A DNA stretch of 64,000 nt from Rikenellaceae bacterium (GTDB lineage Bacteria > Bacteroidota > Bacteroidia > Bacteroidales > Rikenellaceae): positions 1-64,000 of the forward strand of contig SUZW01000010.1 of assembly GCA_015059685.1 (NCBI GenBank), written 5' to 3'. The number at the start of each line of letters is the position of its first letter. Position 1 is the first letter of the stretch. A program made the translations under genes and the position numbers. The notes under the pieces were generated by a model. That model was given only the letters and a program-made list of their open reading frames with translations, ran no database searches and was not told where the DNA came from. Shown here piece after piece: positions 33,495 through 42,510 of the stretch.

Positions 33495-34589
33495 ATGAAA
33501 ACAACCGTATTTACGAAGTATCACATCGCAAATGGTGCCAAGATGGCCGAATTTGCGGGTTACAATATGCCTATCGAGTTTTCGGGCATCAACGACGAAC
33601 ATATCACCGTGCGCAATGGTGCAGGTGTCTTCGATGTGAGCCACATGGGCGAGATTTGGGTTAAGGGTGAGAATGCCACAGCCCTCTTGCAGCGCATAGG
33701 CACAAACGATGTTACGAAGCTCTACGATGGCAAGGCGCAGTACTCGTGTATGCCAAACGGCAAGGGCGGTATCGTCGATGATATCATCATCTACCGCTAC
33801 TCGGAGCAGAAGTACCTTATCTGCGTAAATGCCGCCAACATCGACAAAGATTGGGCGCATATTTTGGAGCAGGGCAAGGCCTTCGGTATGCGTGAGGGTG
33901 TGGAGTTGGAGAATGCCTCCGACCGCATCTCGCAGTTGGCTGTGCAGGGACCTCTCGCAATGAAAATCGTGCAGAAGATGTGCGAGGAGGAGGTCGAGAA
34001 TATGGAGTACTACACCTTCCGTCAGTTGCAGCTGGCAGGTTGCGAGGTTATCCTCTCGATGACCGGCTACACGGGCTCGGGCGGTTGCGAAATATATATG
34101 CACAACGAGGATGCCGACCATATCTGGGAGGAGCTGTGGAAGGCGGGCGAGGAGTATGGCCTGAAGAATATCGGCTTGGGCGCAAGAGATACGCTCCGTT
34201 TGGAGAAGGGCTTTTGCCTGTATGGCGACGAGATTGACGATACAACTTCGCCTATCGAGGCGGGCTTGGGTTGGATTACCAAGTTCGTGGATGGCAAAGA
34301 TTTTATCGACCGAGAGTTCCTTGCTGCGCAGAAGGCCAATGGCGTAGAGCGCAAGTTGGTGGGCTTGAAGATGATTGACCGAGGTATTCCTCGTCACGAA
34401 TATAAGGTTGCCGACACCGAGGGTAACGAGATTGGACACATCACCTCGGGTACGATGTCGCCTTGTTTGAAGGTGGGTATCGGTATGGCCTATGTAAAGA
34501 CGGAGTTTGCGAAGGTCGGCACGGTGGTATGCGTGGTTATTCGTGACCGCTTACTTAAAGCCGAGGTTGTGAAGTTACCTTTTGTATAG
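33495..34589 (+). CDS. gcvT: Aminomethyltransferase (glycine cleavage T protein)
   Basis: 364 residues. The T-protein start (FAGYNMPIEFSGINDEH) and VFDVSHMGEI are present, with the catalytic Asp region, SMTGYTGSGGCEIY, GLGARDTLRLEKG, and the C-terminal ITSGTMSPCLKVGIGMAYV. It transfers the methylene group of glycine to tetrahydrofolate. The other gcv genes are not in the window. The next gene begins 18 bases later, so gcvT may share a transcript with the glycan genes. Confidence 0.97.
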   Translation: MKTTVFTKYHIANGAKMAEFAGYNMPIEFSGINDEHITVRNGAGVFDVSHMGEIWVKGENATALLQRIGTNDVTKLYDGKAQYSCMPNGKGGIVDDIIIYRYSEQKYLICVNAANIDKDWAHILEQGKAFGMREGVELENASDRISQLAVQGPLAMKIVQKMCEEEVENMEYYTFRQLQLAGCEVILSMTGYTGSGGCEIYMHNEDADHIWEELWKAGEEYGLKNIGLGARDTLRLEKGFCLYGDEIDDTTSPIEAGLGWITKFVDGKDFIDREFLAAQKANGVERKLVGLKMIDRGIPRHEYKVADTEGNEIGHITSGTMSPCLKVGIGMAYVKTEFAKVGTVVCVVIRDRLLKAEVVKLPFV

Positions 34590-34607
34590 AGGATAAAAAT
34601 AGTCACA

Positions 34608-35726
34608 ATGAAACCCAAACAGATTACAGTTACAGAGCCCTTGCTGCCCCCATTAGAGGAGTTTATACCCTACCTCGAGAGGGTGTGGGAGAGCAAGTGG
34701 ATAACAAATAACGGAGCCTTCCACAAGGAGTTGGAGCAGGCTCTGTGCGACTACCTCGGGGTGGAGTATATCAGCCTTTTCACCAATGGTACGCTGCCGC
34801 TGATAACGGCTTTGCAGGCGCTCGACATTCGTGGTGAGGTTATCACCACACCTTTTAGCTTTGTGGCCACATCCCACTCGATATGGTGGAATGGGCTGCG
34901 CCCCGTATTTGTCGATATCGACGAAAAGACGGGTAACATAGACCCCGACAAAATCGAGGCGGCCATAACCGAACGCACTACGGCCATTATGCCCGTGCAT
35001 GTCTATGGCACGCCGTGCGACACGGAGCGTATTCAGCAGATTGCCGACAAGCATGGCTTGAAGGTCATCTACGATGCGGCTCACGCCTTCGGTGTAGAAC
35101 GCAATGGGGTGTCGATACTCAAGGCGGGCGATATAAGTACGCTCTCGTTCCACGCCACGAAGACCTATACCACGGTCGAGGGTGGAGCTTTGGTGTGCCA
35201 CAGTGCCGAGATGAAGCGCAAGATAGACCACCTCAAAAACTTCGGCTTCGAGAATGAGGTGTCGGTGGTGGCACCGGGCATAAACTCGAAGATGGACGAG
35301 GTGCGCTCGGCTTTCGGATTGCTCAACCTACGATATATCGACTCGGCGATAGAGGCTCGCCACAAGATAGATACGCTCTACAGAGAGGCTCTGCGTGATG
35401 TTGAGGGGTTGAGAATGTTAGACGAAAAGATATTTGAGGGGGTACGACAGAACTACTCCTACTTCCCCGTATTTGTCGATGCCGAGAGGTTCGGTCGTAC
35501 ACGAGATGAACTCTACTTTGCGTTGAAGGAGGAGAATATCTTGGCTCGTCGCTATTTCTACCCGTTGATTAGCAACTTCGACACATATAGCGCACTGCCA
35601 AGTGCTGCGAAGGAGAACTTGCCGGTGGCAAATCGTATGGCCGAGCAGGTTATATGTCTGCCTATGCATCATAACCTCTCCGAAGAGGATGTTTGCCGGA
35701 TTATAGATGTAATAAAGAGGAGATAA
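34608..35726 (+). CDS. DegT/DnrJ/EryC1/StrS sugar aminotransferase
   Basis: 372 residues. ITNNGAFHKELEQ is the typical start. IYDAAHAFGV holds the Asp binding the PLP nitrogen, and LSFHATKTYTTVEGGAL holds the PLP Lys. The C-terminal MHHNLSEEDVCRII is family-typical. These enzymes aminate nucleotide-linked keto-sugars, e.g. to make amino-deoxysugars for surface glycans. No ketosugar-forming dehydratase gene is in the window. It is the first of five genes with gaps of 4 bases or less. Confidence 0.92.
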   Translation: MKPKQITVTEPLLPPLEEFIPYLERVWESKWITNNGAFHKELEQALCDYLGVEYISLFTNGTLPLITALQALDIRGEVITTPFSFVATSHSIWWNGLRPVFVDIDEKTGNIDPDKIEAAITERTTAIMPVHVYGTPCDTERIQQIADKHGLKVIYDAAHAFGVERNGVSILKAGDISTLSFHATKTYTTVEGGALVCHSAEMKRKIDHLKNFGFENEVSVVAPGINSKMDEVRSAFGLLNLRYIDSAIEARHKIDTLYREALRDVEGLRMLDEKIFEGVRQNYSYFPVFVDAERFGRTRDELYFALKEENILARRYFYPLISNFDTYSALPSAAKENLPVANRMAEQVICLPMHHNLSEEDVCRIIDVIKRR

Positions 35727-35728
35727 GT

Positions 35729-36742
35729 ATGGGATTTGGAACAAAGTTTAAGAGGTTGCGCAGCTTTCACAAAAGCACCAAATTTGGCTCGTTGTGGAAC
35801 CTCCTGCACGGCTTCTCGGCAAAGAGTGTGGAGCTGAATGGCATAACCAGCCAAAACTATAAGGAGTTTATCAGCGACCGCCAATACTTTATGGGACACC
35901 CGTACAACGGTTTGTACTCAACAATCATCGACAATAAGCTCTATCTCCCATACCTGTTGAAGAACTTTCCGGAGCATACGCCTCGCTACTTCTACTTTCT
36001 CAATGGAGAGATACTGCGACTTGCCAACGATGGTGGAGCGAGGGTGCCGTTTGAGGAGTTTAGAGAGCTGCTGCACGACCAAGGGCGCTTGGTGCTGAAA
36101 CACACCTGCTCAAGCCGAGGCGAGGGCTTCTACCTCTTGGAGGCAGATGGCGAGAGAGGTTGCCTGCTCAATAAGGAGCCTCGTTCGTGGGAGGCAGTAG
36201 AGCAATTTATCCTCTCGTTGGACCACTACATCGTCACCGAGTATGTGCAGCAACACCACTACGCAAGTGAGGTTAATGCCTCGAGTTTGAACACGATACG
36301 AATGATTTGTGCGTGGGACGAGGAGCGTGGTGCATTTCGTCTGATGCGCTGCTTTCACCGCTTCGGAAACGATGGGGCGCTGGTCGATAATGTAGCCAAA
36401 GGAAATAGCTGTACCGTATTTGTGGATACCGAGACAGGAGTGTTACAGGAGGGTACAATGGAGAGGGATGGCAAACGAAGCTACACGCAGAGTGTTACGC
36501 ATGCAAGCGGTCGTCTGCTTACGGGTATGCAGGTGCCAAACTTCTGCCAAATCAGAGATAAGGTACTTGAGATATCGTCATCACTGCCATTCTTGCGATA
36601 TGTCGGTTGGGATGTGGCCGTAACCGAAGATGGCTTTAGAGTCATCGAGGCCAATTCGTTGCCCGACCTCGGAATGAACCAACGCAAGGGTGGTTATCTC
36701 GCAGATGCAGTGTTGCGTAAAATCTTTACGGGTAAGCGATGA
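35729..36742 (+). CDS. Sugar-transfer-associated ATP-grasp protein
   Basis: 337 residues from ATG 35729, two bases after the aminotransferase stop, preceded by AAAGAGGAGATAAGT. RLVLKHTCSSRGEGFYL, IVTEYVQQHHYASEVN and SLNTIRMICAWDE match the ATP-grasp fold called sugar-transfer-associated, found in polysaccharide clusters. The metal/ATP end is VIEANSLPDLGMNQ. A ligase joining an amino acid or acid to a glycan unit is likely; the substrate is unknown. Confidence 0.85.
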   Translation: MGFGTKFKRLRSFHKSTKFGSLWNLLHGFSAKSVELNGITSQNYKEFISDRQYFMGHPYNGLYSTIIDNKLYLPYLLKNFPEHTPRYFYFLNGEILRLANDGGARVPFEEFRELLHDQGRLVLKHTCSSRGEGFYLLEADGERGCLLNKEPRSWEAVEQFILSLDHYIVTEYVQQHHYASEVNASSLNTIRMICAWDEERGAFRLMRCFHRFGNDGALVDNVAKGNSCTVFVDTETGVLQEGTMERDGKRSYTQSVTHASGRLLTGMQVPNFCQIRDKVLEISSSLPFLRYVGWDVAVTEDGFRVIEANSLPDLGMNQRKGGYLADAVLRKIFTGKR

Positions 36743-37923
36743 AAAGACTTCTGATATTGGGAGGAACATTTTTTCAGGTTCCCGCCATCGAGTATGCCAA
36801 GTCGCAGGGGTACTATGTTATCACTTGCGACTACCTACCCTCAAACCCGGGACACCGCCTTGCCGACGAGTACCACAATGTAAGCACCACCGACAAAGAG
36901 GCGGTGCTGGCATTGGCTCGGGAGCTCGAAATTGATGGCATACTCTGCTTCGCTTCAGACCCTGCGGCACCCACTGCGGCCTATGTGTCGGAACGGTTGG
37001 GGCTACCGGGCAACGGCTACGAGGCGGTGTGTCAATTTGGAGAGAAGCATCTGTGGCGAAAGTTCCTTGCCGAAAATGGCTTCTGCACACCAAAGGCTCG
37101 TTCCTACACCTCGGCAGGCGATATCGAGCTGACCGAGTGGCACTATCCCGTTATGGTGAAGCCTATCGACTCGTCGGGCAGCAAGGGCGTGACCAAGGTG
37201 GAGTGCGGTGAGAAGATGGCCGAGGCGTTTGAGTATGCGTTGTCGTTCTCTCGTGCAGGGCGCATCATCGTCGAGGAGTTTGTCGATAGGGTAGGTGCCC
37301 AGATTGGTGGCGATGGCTTCTATGGCGAGGAGAGGTTGGACTTCGTATGCTTTGGCGACCAGGTCGTGGATAACAATATCAACGGATATGTTCCGTGCGG
37401 AATGATGTTCCCGAGCAAGATAAGCGACGAGCTGAAGCAGCGCATACACAATGAGTTGGAGCGTGCGATACGGTTGAGCGGACTGCGCAACCTCTCGTTC
37501 AACTTGGAGGTTATGATAGACAAGGAGGGGCGCATCTACCTGATGGAGATAGGGCCTCGCAATGGCGGTAACTGCATACCCGAGGTTATAGAGCAGTACT
37601 CCGATGTCAATATGGTGGCATTGGCTGTCGAGGCGGCCATGGGCAAGAGCCTTGCTGTTGCGCCACGCTACAACGACGACTTCCACGCCTACTATGCCCT
37701 GCATAGCGAGCACGAGGGACACTATCACGGCTACGAAGTGTCGGCAGAGTTTGCGGGCGAGATAACCAAAGAGTATATCTTCTTGGAGGAGGGAGCCGAG
37801 ATAGGTAAGTTTACGGGCTCGAACCAGACCATAGGTATCTTGTTGCTGCGCTTTGCAACACGAGAGCAGATGGAGGGCTTCTTTGTCGAGCCAAACCGAT
37901 ATATAAAAGTTGTTGTTGAGTAA
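36739..37923 (+). CDS. ATP-grasp ligase (carbamoyl-phosphate-synthase/PurK-like)
   Basis: 394 residues. It overlaps the previous gene by four bases (ATGA). The N-terminal Rossmann-like preATP-grasp part is MKRLLILGGTFFQVPAIEYA. The ATP-binding core contains HYPVMVKPIDSSGSKGVTKV and IIVEEFVDRVGAQIGGDGF, and the metal-binding end is LMEIGPRNGGNCIPEVI. Family members make amide or peptide bonds through acyl phosphate. It probably works with its neighbours on a cell-surface amino sugar. Confidence 0.9.
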   Translation: MKRLLILGGTFFQVPAIEYAKSQGYYVITCDYLPSNPGHRLADEYHNVSTTDKEAVLALARELEIDGILCFASDPAAPTAAYVSERLGLPGNGYEAVCQFGEKHLWRKFLAENGFCTPKARSYTSAGDIELTEWHYPVMVKPIDSSGSKGVTKVECGEKMAEAFEYALSFSRAGRIIVEEFVDRVGAQIGGDGFYGEERLDFVCFGDQVVDNNINGYVPCGMMFPSKISDELKQRIHNELERAIRLSGLRNLSFNLEVMIDKEGRIYLMEIGPRNGGNCIPEVIEQYSDVNMVALAVEAAMGKSLAVAPRYNDDFHAYYALHSEHEGHYHGYEVSAEFAGEITKEYIFLEEGAEIGKFTGSNQTIGILLLRFATREQMEGFFVEPNRYIKVVVE

Positions 37924-37924
37924 G

Positions 37925-38362
37925 ATGTCACTTGTAACGACCATAAACCACTCTTCGTGCGAGGAGATAGCTATGTTTCTCGACAAGAATGCCACGGCAT
38001 TTAATCCGCCATTCAATACGAGTGTCGATATAGGGTCGTACGCTGCGAAGCTCTTTGAACACGCTGTGCGATTTGAGGTGCGGAACAGTGATGGCCTTGT
38101 GGCTCTGCTGTCGTCATACATAAACTCCGAGAAGGGTGTGGCATATATCCCTTACATCTGCGTTCAGCAGGGTTTTGAAGGGTATCATATAGGTCAAAAA
38201 CTCTTTGAGCAGTTCTACCAATATTGTCGTCTGAACGATGTTGTGCGTGTGGAACTTGAGGTGAGGGTGAGCAACCATCGGGCTATCGAATTTTACGAGA
38301 AACAGGGCTTTGCGATGCAAGGCTCCAATAGCGAAAAGATACAATTGGTGAAGATATTATGA
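37925..38362 (+). CDS. GNAT-family N-acetyltransferase
   Basis: 145 residues from ATG 37925, one base after the previous stop. ICVQQGFEGYHIGQKLFEQF is the acetyl-CoA motif A (Q-x-x-G-x-x-I/G-x), and VSNHRAIEFYEKQGF is motif B. The likely target is an amino group, perhaps the sugar amine made by the DegT enzyme. The start 15 bases upstream (TTG) is not needed. Confidence 0.85.
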   Translation: MSLVTTINHSSCEEIAMFLDKNATAFNPPFNTSVDIGSYAAKLFEHAVRFEVRNSDGLVALLSSYINSEKGVAYIPYICVQQGFEGYHIGQKLFEQFYQYCRLNDVVRVELEVRVSNHRAIEFYEKQGFAMQGSNSEKIQLVKIL

Positions 38363-39303
38363 AAACCCCTACGGTAACAATATGCAACTTGGTCTATAAT
38401 CACGAGAAGTGGTTGCGACGCTGCTTCGACGGCTTTGTGATGCAGCGCACATCGTTTCCGTTTGAGGTACTCTCGCACGACGATGCCTCGACAGATGGTA
38501 GTGCCGATATCATCCGCGAGTACGAGGCTCGCTACCCCGATATATTTCGACCTATATATCAGACCGAGAACCAATACTCCAAGGGGCGAGGTATCTTTAT
38601 CCCGATACTTCTACCGAAGGTGCGAGGCAAATATATAGCCCTATGCGAGGGCGACGACTACTGGACCGACCCCGACAAGTTGCAGATGCAGGTCGATTTC
38701 TTGGAGTCGCACCCCGACTACGCCATGGTCTATACCCAAACACGCTCCTACCATGAGTCGCAGCACCGCTATGGCCGTGTGCGAGGCGGAGCCGCAACGA
38801 CTGACCTGCGAACCCTTATCGATCGCAACTGCATCTATACGCAGACCGTAGTGATGCGCAGGGAGGCTGTGGAGCGATATGTTGCCGAGGTGGCACCACA
38901 GGAGCGAGGGTGGCGTATGGGTGACTATCCGATGTGGCTCTACTTTGCCGCCACGAGCAAGATTGGCTTTATCGAGCGACCTACAGCAGTCTATCGTCTG
39001 CTGGCCGAGTCGGCAAGCCATAGCCGTAGCTTCGACAAGATGATAGGCTTTGTCGAGAGTACAGCCGAGGTGAGCCGTTTTATGGTGCAAAGCTACGCTC
39101 CAGAACTCGAGGCGGAGGTCGAAAAGGTCGCACTTCGTGAACGGTTTATCATAAGCTACAAGCATGGCCGATACGCCGAGGCTCGGGAGCTGTACGAAGA
39201 GATTGTAAGACGAGGCTACACCTACTCGTCGCACGATAGTCGGGCACTGCGTCGTCGCTACTTCAAGACTCGATTGCAGCTACTTGTGCGAGGTGTATGG
39301 TAG
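38359..39303 (+). CDS. Glycosyltransferase family 2
   Basis: 314 residues, four-base overlap (ATGA) with the acetyltransferase gene. TVTICNLVYNHEKWLRRC and FEVLSHDDASTDGSADIIR form the GT-A nucleotide-sugar site, LCEGDDYWTDPDKL holds the D-x-D-type motif, and the C-terminal half is helical. It would add a sugar to a lipid-linked or surface glycan. It closes the operon; tRNA genes follow. Confidence 0.92.
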   Translation: MKTPTVTICNLVYNHEKWLRRCFDGFVMQRTSFPFEVLSHDDASTDGSADIIREYEARYPDIFRPIYQTENQYSKGRGIFIPILLPKVRGKYIALCEGDDYWTDPDKLQMQVDFLESHPDYAMVYTQTRSYHESQHRYGRVRGGAATTDLRTLIDRNCIYTQTVVMRREAVERYVAEVAPQERGWRMGDYPMWLYFAATSKIGFIERPTAVYRLLAESASHSRSFDKMIGFVESTAEVSRFMVQSYAPELEAEVEKVALRERFIISYKHGRYAEARELYEEIVRRGYTYSSHDSRALRRRYFKTRLQLLVRGVW

Positions 39304-39335
39304 CGAAATAGAGCGCAATAGAGCAGAATTATCAC

Positions 39336-39375
39336 AATTTTTAATTCTAAATTTTTAATTCTAAATTTTAATTTA
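39336..39375. repeat. Low-complexity 14-bp direct repeat
   Basis: TTTTTAATTCTAAA occurs in tandem (39338-39365) just upstream of the tRNA promoter and may form an AT-rich upstream element. Confidence 0.6.
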
Positions 39376-39383
39376 TATCTTTG
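39376..39383 (+). promoter_or_regulatory. -7 element of the CAU-anticodon tRNA
   Basis: TATCTTTG, 18 bases before the tRNA. Upstream only AT-rich repeats, no clear TTTG. Confidence 0.5.
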
Positions 39384-39401
39384 CGGTCGCAATAAGGTTT
39401 T

Positions 39402-39475
39402 GGACCCATAGCTCAGTTGGTCAGAGCAGCGGACTCATAATCCGAAGGTCGTGGGATCATGCCCCTCTGGGTCCA
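39402..39475 (+). tRNA. tRNA with CAT anticodon (Met or Ile2)
   Basis: Acceptor arms GGACCCA and TGGGTCC pair with discriminator A. The anticodon stem is GCGGA/TCCGA and the loop CTCATAA, giving anticodon CAT. Elongator Met and lysidine-modified Ile both fit; the sequence alone does not decide. The T-arm is odd: GTGGG, ATCATGC, CCCTC, so the T-loop has A54 and T58 in place of T54 and A58. CCA is not encoded. Confidence 0.85.
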
Positions 39476-39483
39476 CAAATTTT

Positions 39484-39526
39484 AGTAAAGAGCATCTGTG
39501 ACGAATTGTCGCAGATGCTCTTTACT
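39484..39526 (+). terminator. Long hairpin after the CAT tRNA
   Basis: AGTAAAGAGCATCTGTGACG (39484-39503) pairs with TGTCGCAGATGCTCTTTACT (39507-39526) with two imperfect positions. No long T-run follows. Confidence 0.8.
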
Positions 39527-39534
39527 ATCTCTAT

Positions 39535-39565
39535 TTTGTAGTTATAAATAAATATACTATATTTG
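39535..39565 (+). promoter_or_regulatory. Bacteroidota promoter of the GH127 gene
   Basis: TTTG at 39535-39538, 19-base spacer, TATATTTG at 39558-39565; ATG 35 bases later. Confidence 0.75.
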
Positions 39566-39600
39566 AAACCGAGAAGTACTAACCTAATAAACAAATAGTT

Positions 39601-41502
39601 ATGAAAAAAGTTGTTACTACAGCAGTGTTACTTGCATTGTCGGTTGTAGCGAATGCACAGCAGTGGGAAGATATGAGCCTCGAAAAGGTTGAACCACAGG
39701 GCTGGATTATGGAGTATCTGCAGACCCAGAAAAGTGGTCTTACGGGTCATCCCGAGGCGTTGTCGTACCCATACACGACAAATCTGTGGGATGGCGAAAT
39801 ACCTCGAATGGGTAAACACGGCAGAGATTGGTGGCGATATGAGCAGACAGCCTATTATACCGACGGTCTTATTCGTTTAGGCTACCTTATCGACGATAAG
39901 GCGATGATTGAAAAGGCGATGGCGGGTATTCGCTATACTTTGGCTAACCCGCTGCCTGATGGTACACTTGGCAGCCCAAAAGTTGATATTTCGTGGCCGA
40001 CAGCGGTGTTCTTCCGAGCAATGCAAGCTGCCTATAATGCAAATCCGTCGAAGGAGATGTTGCAGGCATTGGAGCGTAACTACGAGGCGTACACCATCGA
40101 GCATCTCGCCTTCCGAAGAAACATCATATCGCTTGAGGGCTTGCTCTGGACTGCTGCAAGAACGGGTAACAAAAAACTCGTTGAAAAAGCAGATTATGTT
40201 TTCCGCAACAGAAAAAATTATGTAGGTGGCGACCAGAAACACCGAGATTCTCGTGTGACCATAGAGTGGCTCTCGGCGGAGAAACCATACAATATGCACG
40301 GCGTTACGATGTGCGAGATTTTGAAGTTGCCCATTATGCTCTACGAAGCTACGGGTAACCCGTATTACAAGCACCTTGGTGTAACATCGTTGGAGCGTCT
40401 GTTCCACGAAAACGAACTCCCTGACGGACTCTTTACATCCTCGGAGTGGACACGAGGTCGTGGCATTATGCACAGCCACGAGACTTGCGATGCTGTGGAT
40501 ATGAGCTGGACTCTCGGCTACTATCTCCAAATCTTGAAGGAGGCAAAGTATGCAGACAGACTCGAAAAGATTGTTTTCAATGCAGGTATGGGTGCTGTGG
40601 CTAACGATTTTAAGTCGCTTCAGTACTACTCCTCGGTAAATCAGTTTATCTGTACCGGAACATCTAACCACAACAAAGATAACTACTGCTCGACTTGGAT
40701 GGCATACCGCCCGACACATCAAACAGAGTGCTGTGCCGGACAGATACATCGACTTGTGCCGAACTATGTGGCAAGAATGTGGCTGCGTAGCAAGGATGGC
40801 GTAGTTGCTGCACTATATGGTCCATCGAAGTTTAAGTATGACGATGATTTCACATTTGTACAGGAGACCTCGTACCCATATTCTGAGCGTGTTACCATTC
40901 GTGTTGAGGCGAAGCAGGCAAAGAAGTTTGCCTTGCATCTCCGCATCCCGGGTTGGTGCGAGGGCGCAACGCTCACGGTTAATGGCAAGAGAGTGCGTGA
41001 GGGGTTGAGTGCAGGAACATTCTTTACCCTCGATAGAAAATTCTCAAATGGCGACCGTATCATCTTGGAGCTTCCGATGAAGGTGGTACGCAAGACTGCA
41101 CACGGAGGAGGTGTTTGGTTCGAGCGTGGACCGCTTGTATATTCATACGCTATTCCCGAAAATTGGGAGAAAGATACCATTCGTTACGCCAATATGAACG
41201 GTAAGTATCCGGCTGACGACAACGCCTTCCCTTGTTGGAGCCTTACTCCTGCAGGTGCTTGGAACTACGCAGTGGCTGCCGATGCCGAGGCGAAGGCTGT
41301 TGTGACATCGAAGGGTCCTCGTCTTCGTTTGCAGGTCTATCCTATCGAGTGGGAGTTTGCCAAAGGCCCAAAGGGCGAACTGTTGACACCTGACCTACCT
41401 GTAGCACCTACGGCGCAAGGTAAGGGTGAGTATGTCGAGCTTGTGCCATACGGACAGACTCAACTTCGTCTGACTGTGTTCCCTGTTTTGTATAAGAAGT
41501 AG
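39601..41502 (+). CDS. GH127-type beta-L-arabinofuranosidase (DUF1680)
   Basis: 633 residues with a signal peptide ending VVANAQ. The (alpha/alpha)6 core is followed by beta domains. MHSHETCDAVDM and QTECCAGQIHRL match the zinc-thiolate motif of GH127, where the Glu-x-Cys and Cys-Cys pairs bind zinc and one Cys is the nucleophile. GH127/GH146 enzymes remove beta-L-arabinofuranose from plant glycans; DUF1680 also contains other activities. It has its own promoter and no sugar-uptake partners next to it. Confidence 0.85.
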   Translation: MKKVVTTAVLLALSVVANAQQWEDMSLEKVEPQGWIMEYLQTQKSGLTGHPEALSYPYTTNLWDGEIPRMGKHGRDWWRYEQTAYYTDGLIRLGYLIDDKAMIEKAMAGIRYTLANPLPDGTLGSPKVDISWPTAVFFRAMQAAYNANPSKEMLQALERNYEAYTIEHLAFRRNIISLEGLLWTAARTGNKKLVEKADYVFRNRKNYVGGDQKHRDSRVTIEWLSAEKPYNMHGVTMCEILKLPIMLYEATGNPYYKHLGVTSLERLFHENELPDGLFTSSEWTRGRGIMHSHETCDAVDMSWTLGYYLQILKEAKYADRLEKIVFNAGMGAVANDFKSLQYYSSVNQFICTGTSNHNKDNYCSTWMAYRPTHQTECCAGQIHRLVPNYVARMWLRSKDGVVAALYGPSKFKYDDDFTFVQETSYPYSERVTIRVEAKQAKKFALHLRIPGWCEGATLTVNGKRVREGLSAGTFFTLDRKFSNGDRIILELPMKVVRKTAHGGGVWFERGPLVYSYAIPENWEKDTIRYANMNGKYPADDNAFPCWSLTPAGAWNYAVAADAEAKAVVTSKGPRLRLQVYPIEWEFAKGPKGELLTPDLPVAPTAQGKGEYVELVPYGQTQLRLTVFPVLYKK

Positions 41503-41517
41503 TTGCACGATAGGGGG

Positions 41518-42501
41518 CTACTCGTGTCGCAGTGTAATGACCGAGATTTCGGGGTTGGCACCAAGACGAAATGGTGCTGTGCAACCAAGACCTATATTTA
41601 TATATAGCGTCTGCTCGCCCTCGTCGTAGCGACCTGCGGTATATCGAAATACCCACGATGCCGGTGTCCAGCCAAAGAGGCGCACCTGTGCAGCGTGGGT
41701 ATGTCCGCTTAATGTAAGCGGTATATCCGTGTCGTGCAGCACCTCTGCGGCCCAATGCGAAGGGTCGTGCGAAAGGAGTATGCGGAAGCCATCGCTCCCC
41801 TCCATAGCCTTCGTAAGGTCGCCACGGGCGATGGTGTGAAAACCCTGCTCGGAACGACTTTCGTTATCGACACCGAGGATGGTTATCTTATCCTCACCAC
41901 GCTCTATTACGAGGTTTTCATTGCGAAGCACTCGCCAACCGAGCGCATTGCGTTGCATCTCGACCAACTCGTCAACGCCCTCCGAACTCTGCTTTTGCGA
42001 GGAGAGCGAGTAGAGCATAAAGTCGTGGTTACCCAAGACCGACACAACCCCATCACGAGCCTTGATGGCGGCAAGGTCTGCGATATAAGGCTTTAACTCC
42101 TCGGCCGAGAGGTTTACTAAATCGCCCGTGAAGCAGACCAAATCGGCATCGAGGGCGTTTATCTTCTCTACCACCTCCGTAAGTTTTGCGGGGTTGTCAT
42201 CGAAGGTCATAAGATGAAGGTCGGAGATGTGAACGATGCGGTAGCCGTCGAATGAACGGGGTATATCGCTATTTACATACTCCGCCTCTTGTACCACAAA
42301 AGGCCATCTGCCGACAAAGTAGCCGTAGGCCAACAATGCCCACGCAACCTCGACCAACGCCACGGCCGACCACCCGAAGGGGGCGTAGGCGATGTGCAGG
42401 TTGCACAATTTGCCTACAAGCAGAGCCACAGCCCAAACAAGGTGTGGCAACGCTGCCAATACTATCGTCAGAAAGATTGTTATGGATAGAGCCCAACTCA
42501 T
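41518..42501 (-). CDS. Membrane-anchored calcineurin-like phosphoesterase (YkuE/YaeI-like)
   Basis: 327 residues. The first 70 residues hold two membrane helices. Metal motifs follow: HISDLHLMT (D-x-H), FTGDLVNLS (GD), VLGNHDFML (GNH), ILLSHDPSHW and LSGHTHAAQV (H-x-H). All residues are present, unlike the broken homologue at 14535. Enzymes of this type hydrolyse lipid A precursors or cardiolipin-like phosphates. It is the last gene of the ftsY operon (gap of 9 bases). Confidence 0.88.
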   Translation of the reverse strand: MSWALSITIFLTIVLAALPHLVWAVALLVGKLCNLHIAYAPFGWSAVALVEVAWALLAYGYFVGRWPFVVQEAEYVNSDIPRSFDGYRIVHISDLHLMTFDDNPAKLTEVVEKINALDADLVCFTGDLVNLSAEELKPYIADLAAIKARDGVVSVLGNHDFMLYSLSSQKQSSEGVDELVEMQRNALGWRVLRNENLVIERGEDKITILGVDNESRSEQGFHTIARGDLTKAMEGSDGFRILLSHDPSHWAAEVLHDTDIPLTLSGHTHAAQVRLFGWTPASWVFRYTAGRYDEGEQTLYINIGLGCTAPFRLGANPEISVITLRHE

Positions 42502-42510
42502 AATCTAAAT

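Noticed and set aside
33426..38121. Long minus-strand frames opposite gcvT and the ATP-grasp gene
   Set aside because: No start context or motif and His/Leu-rich; the plus-strand genes have clear family signatures.
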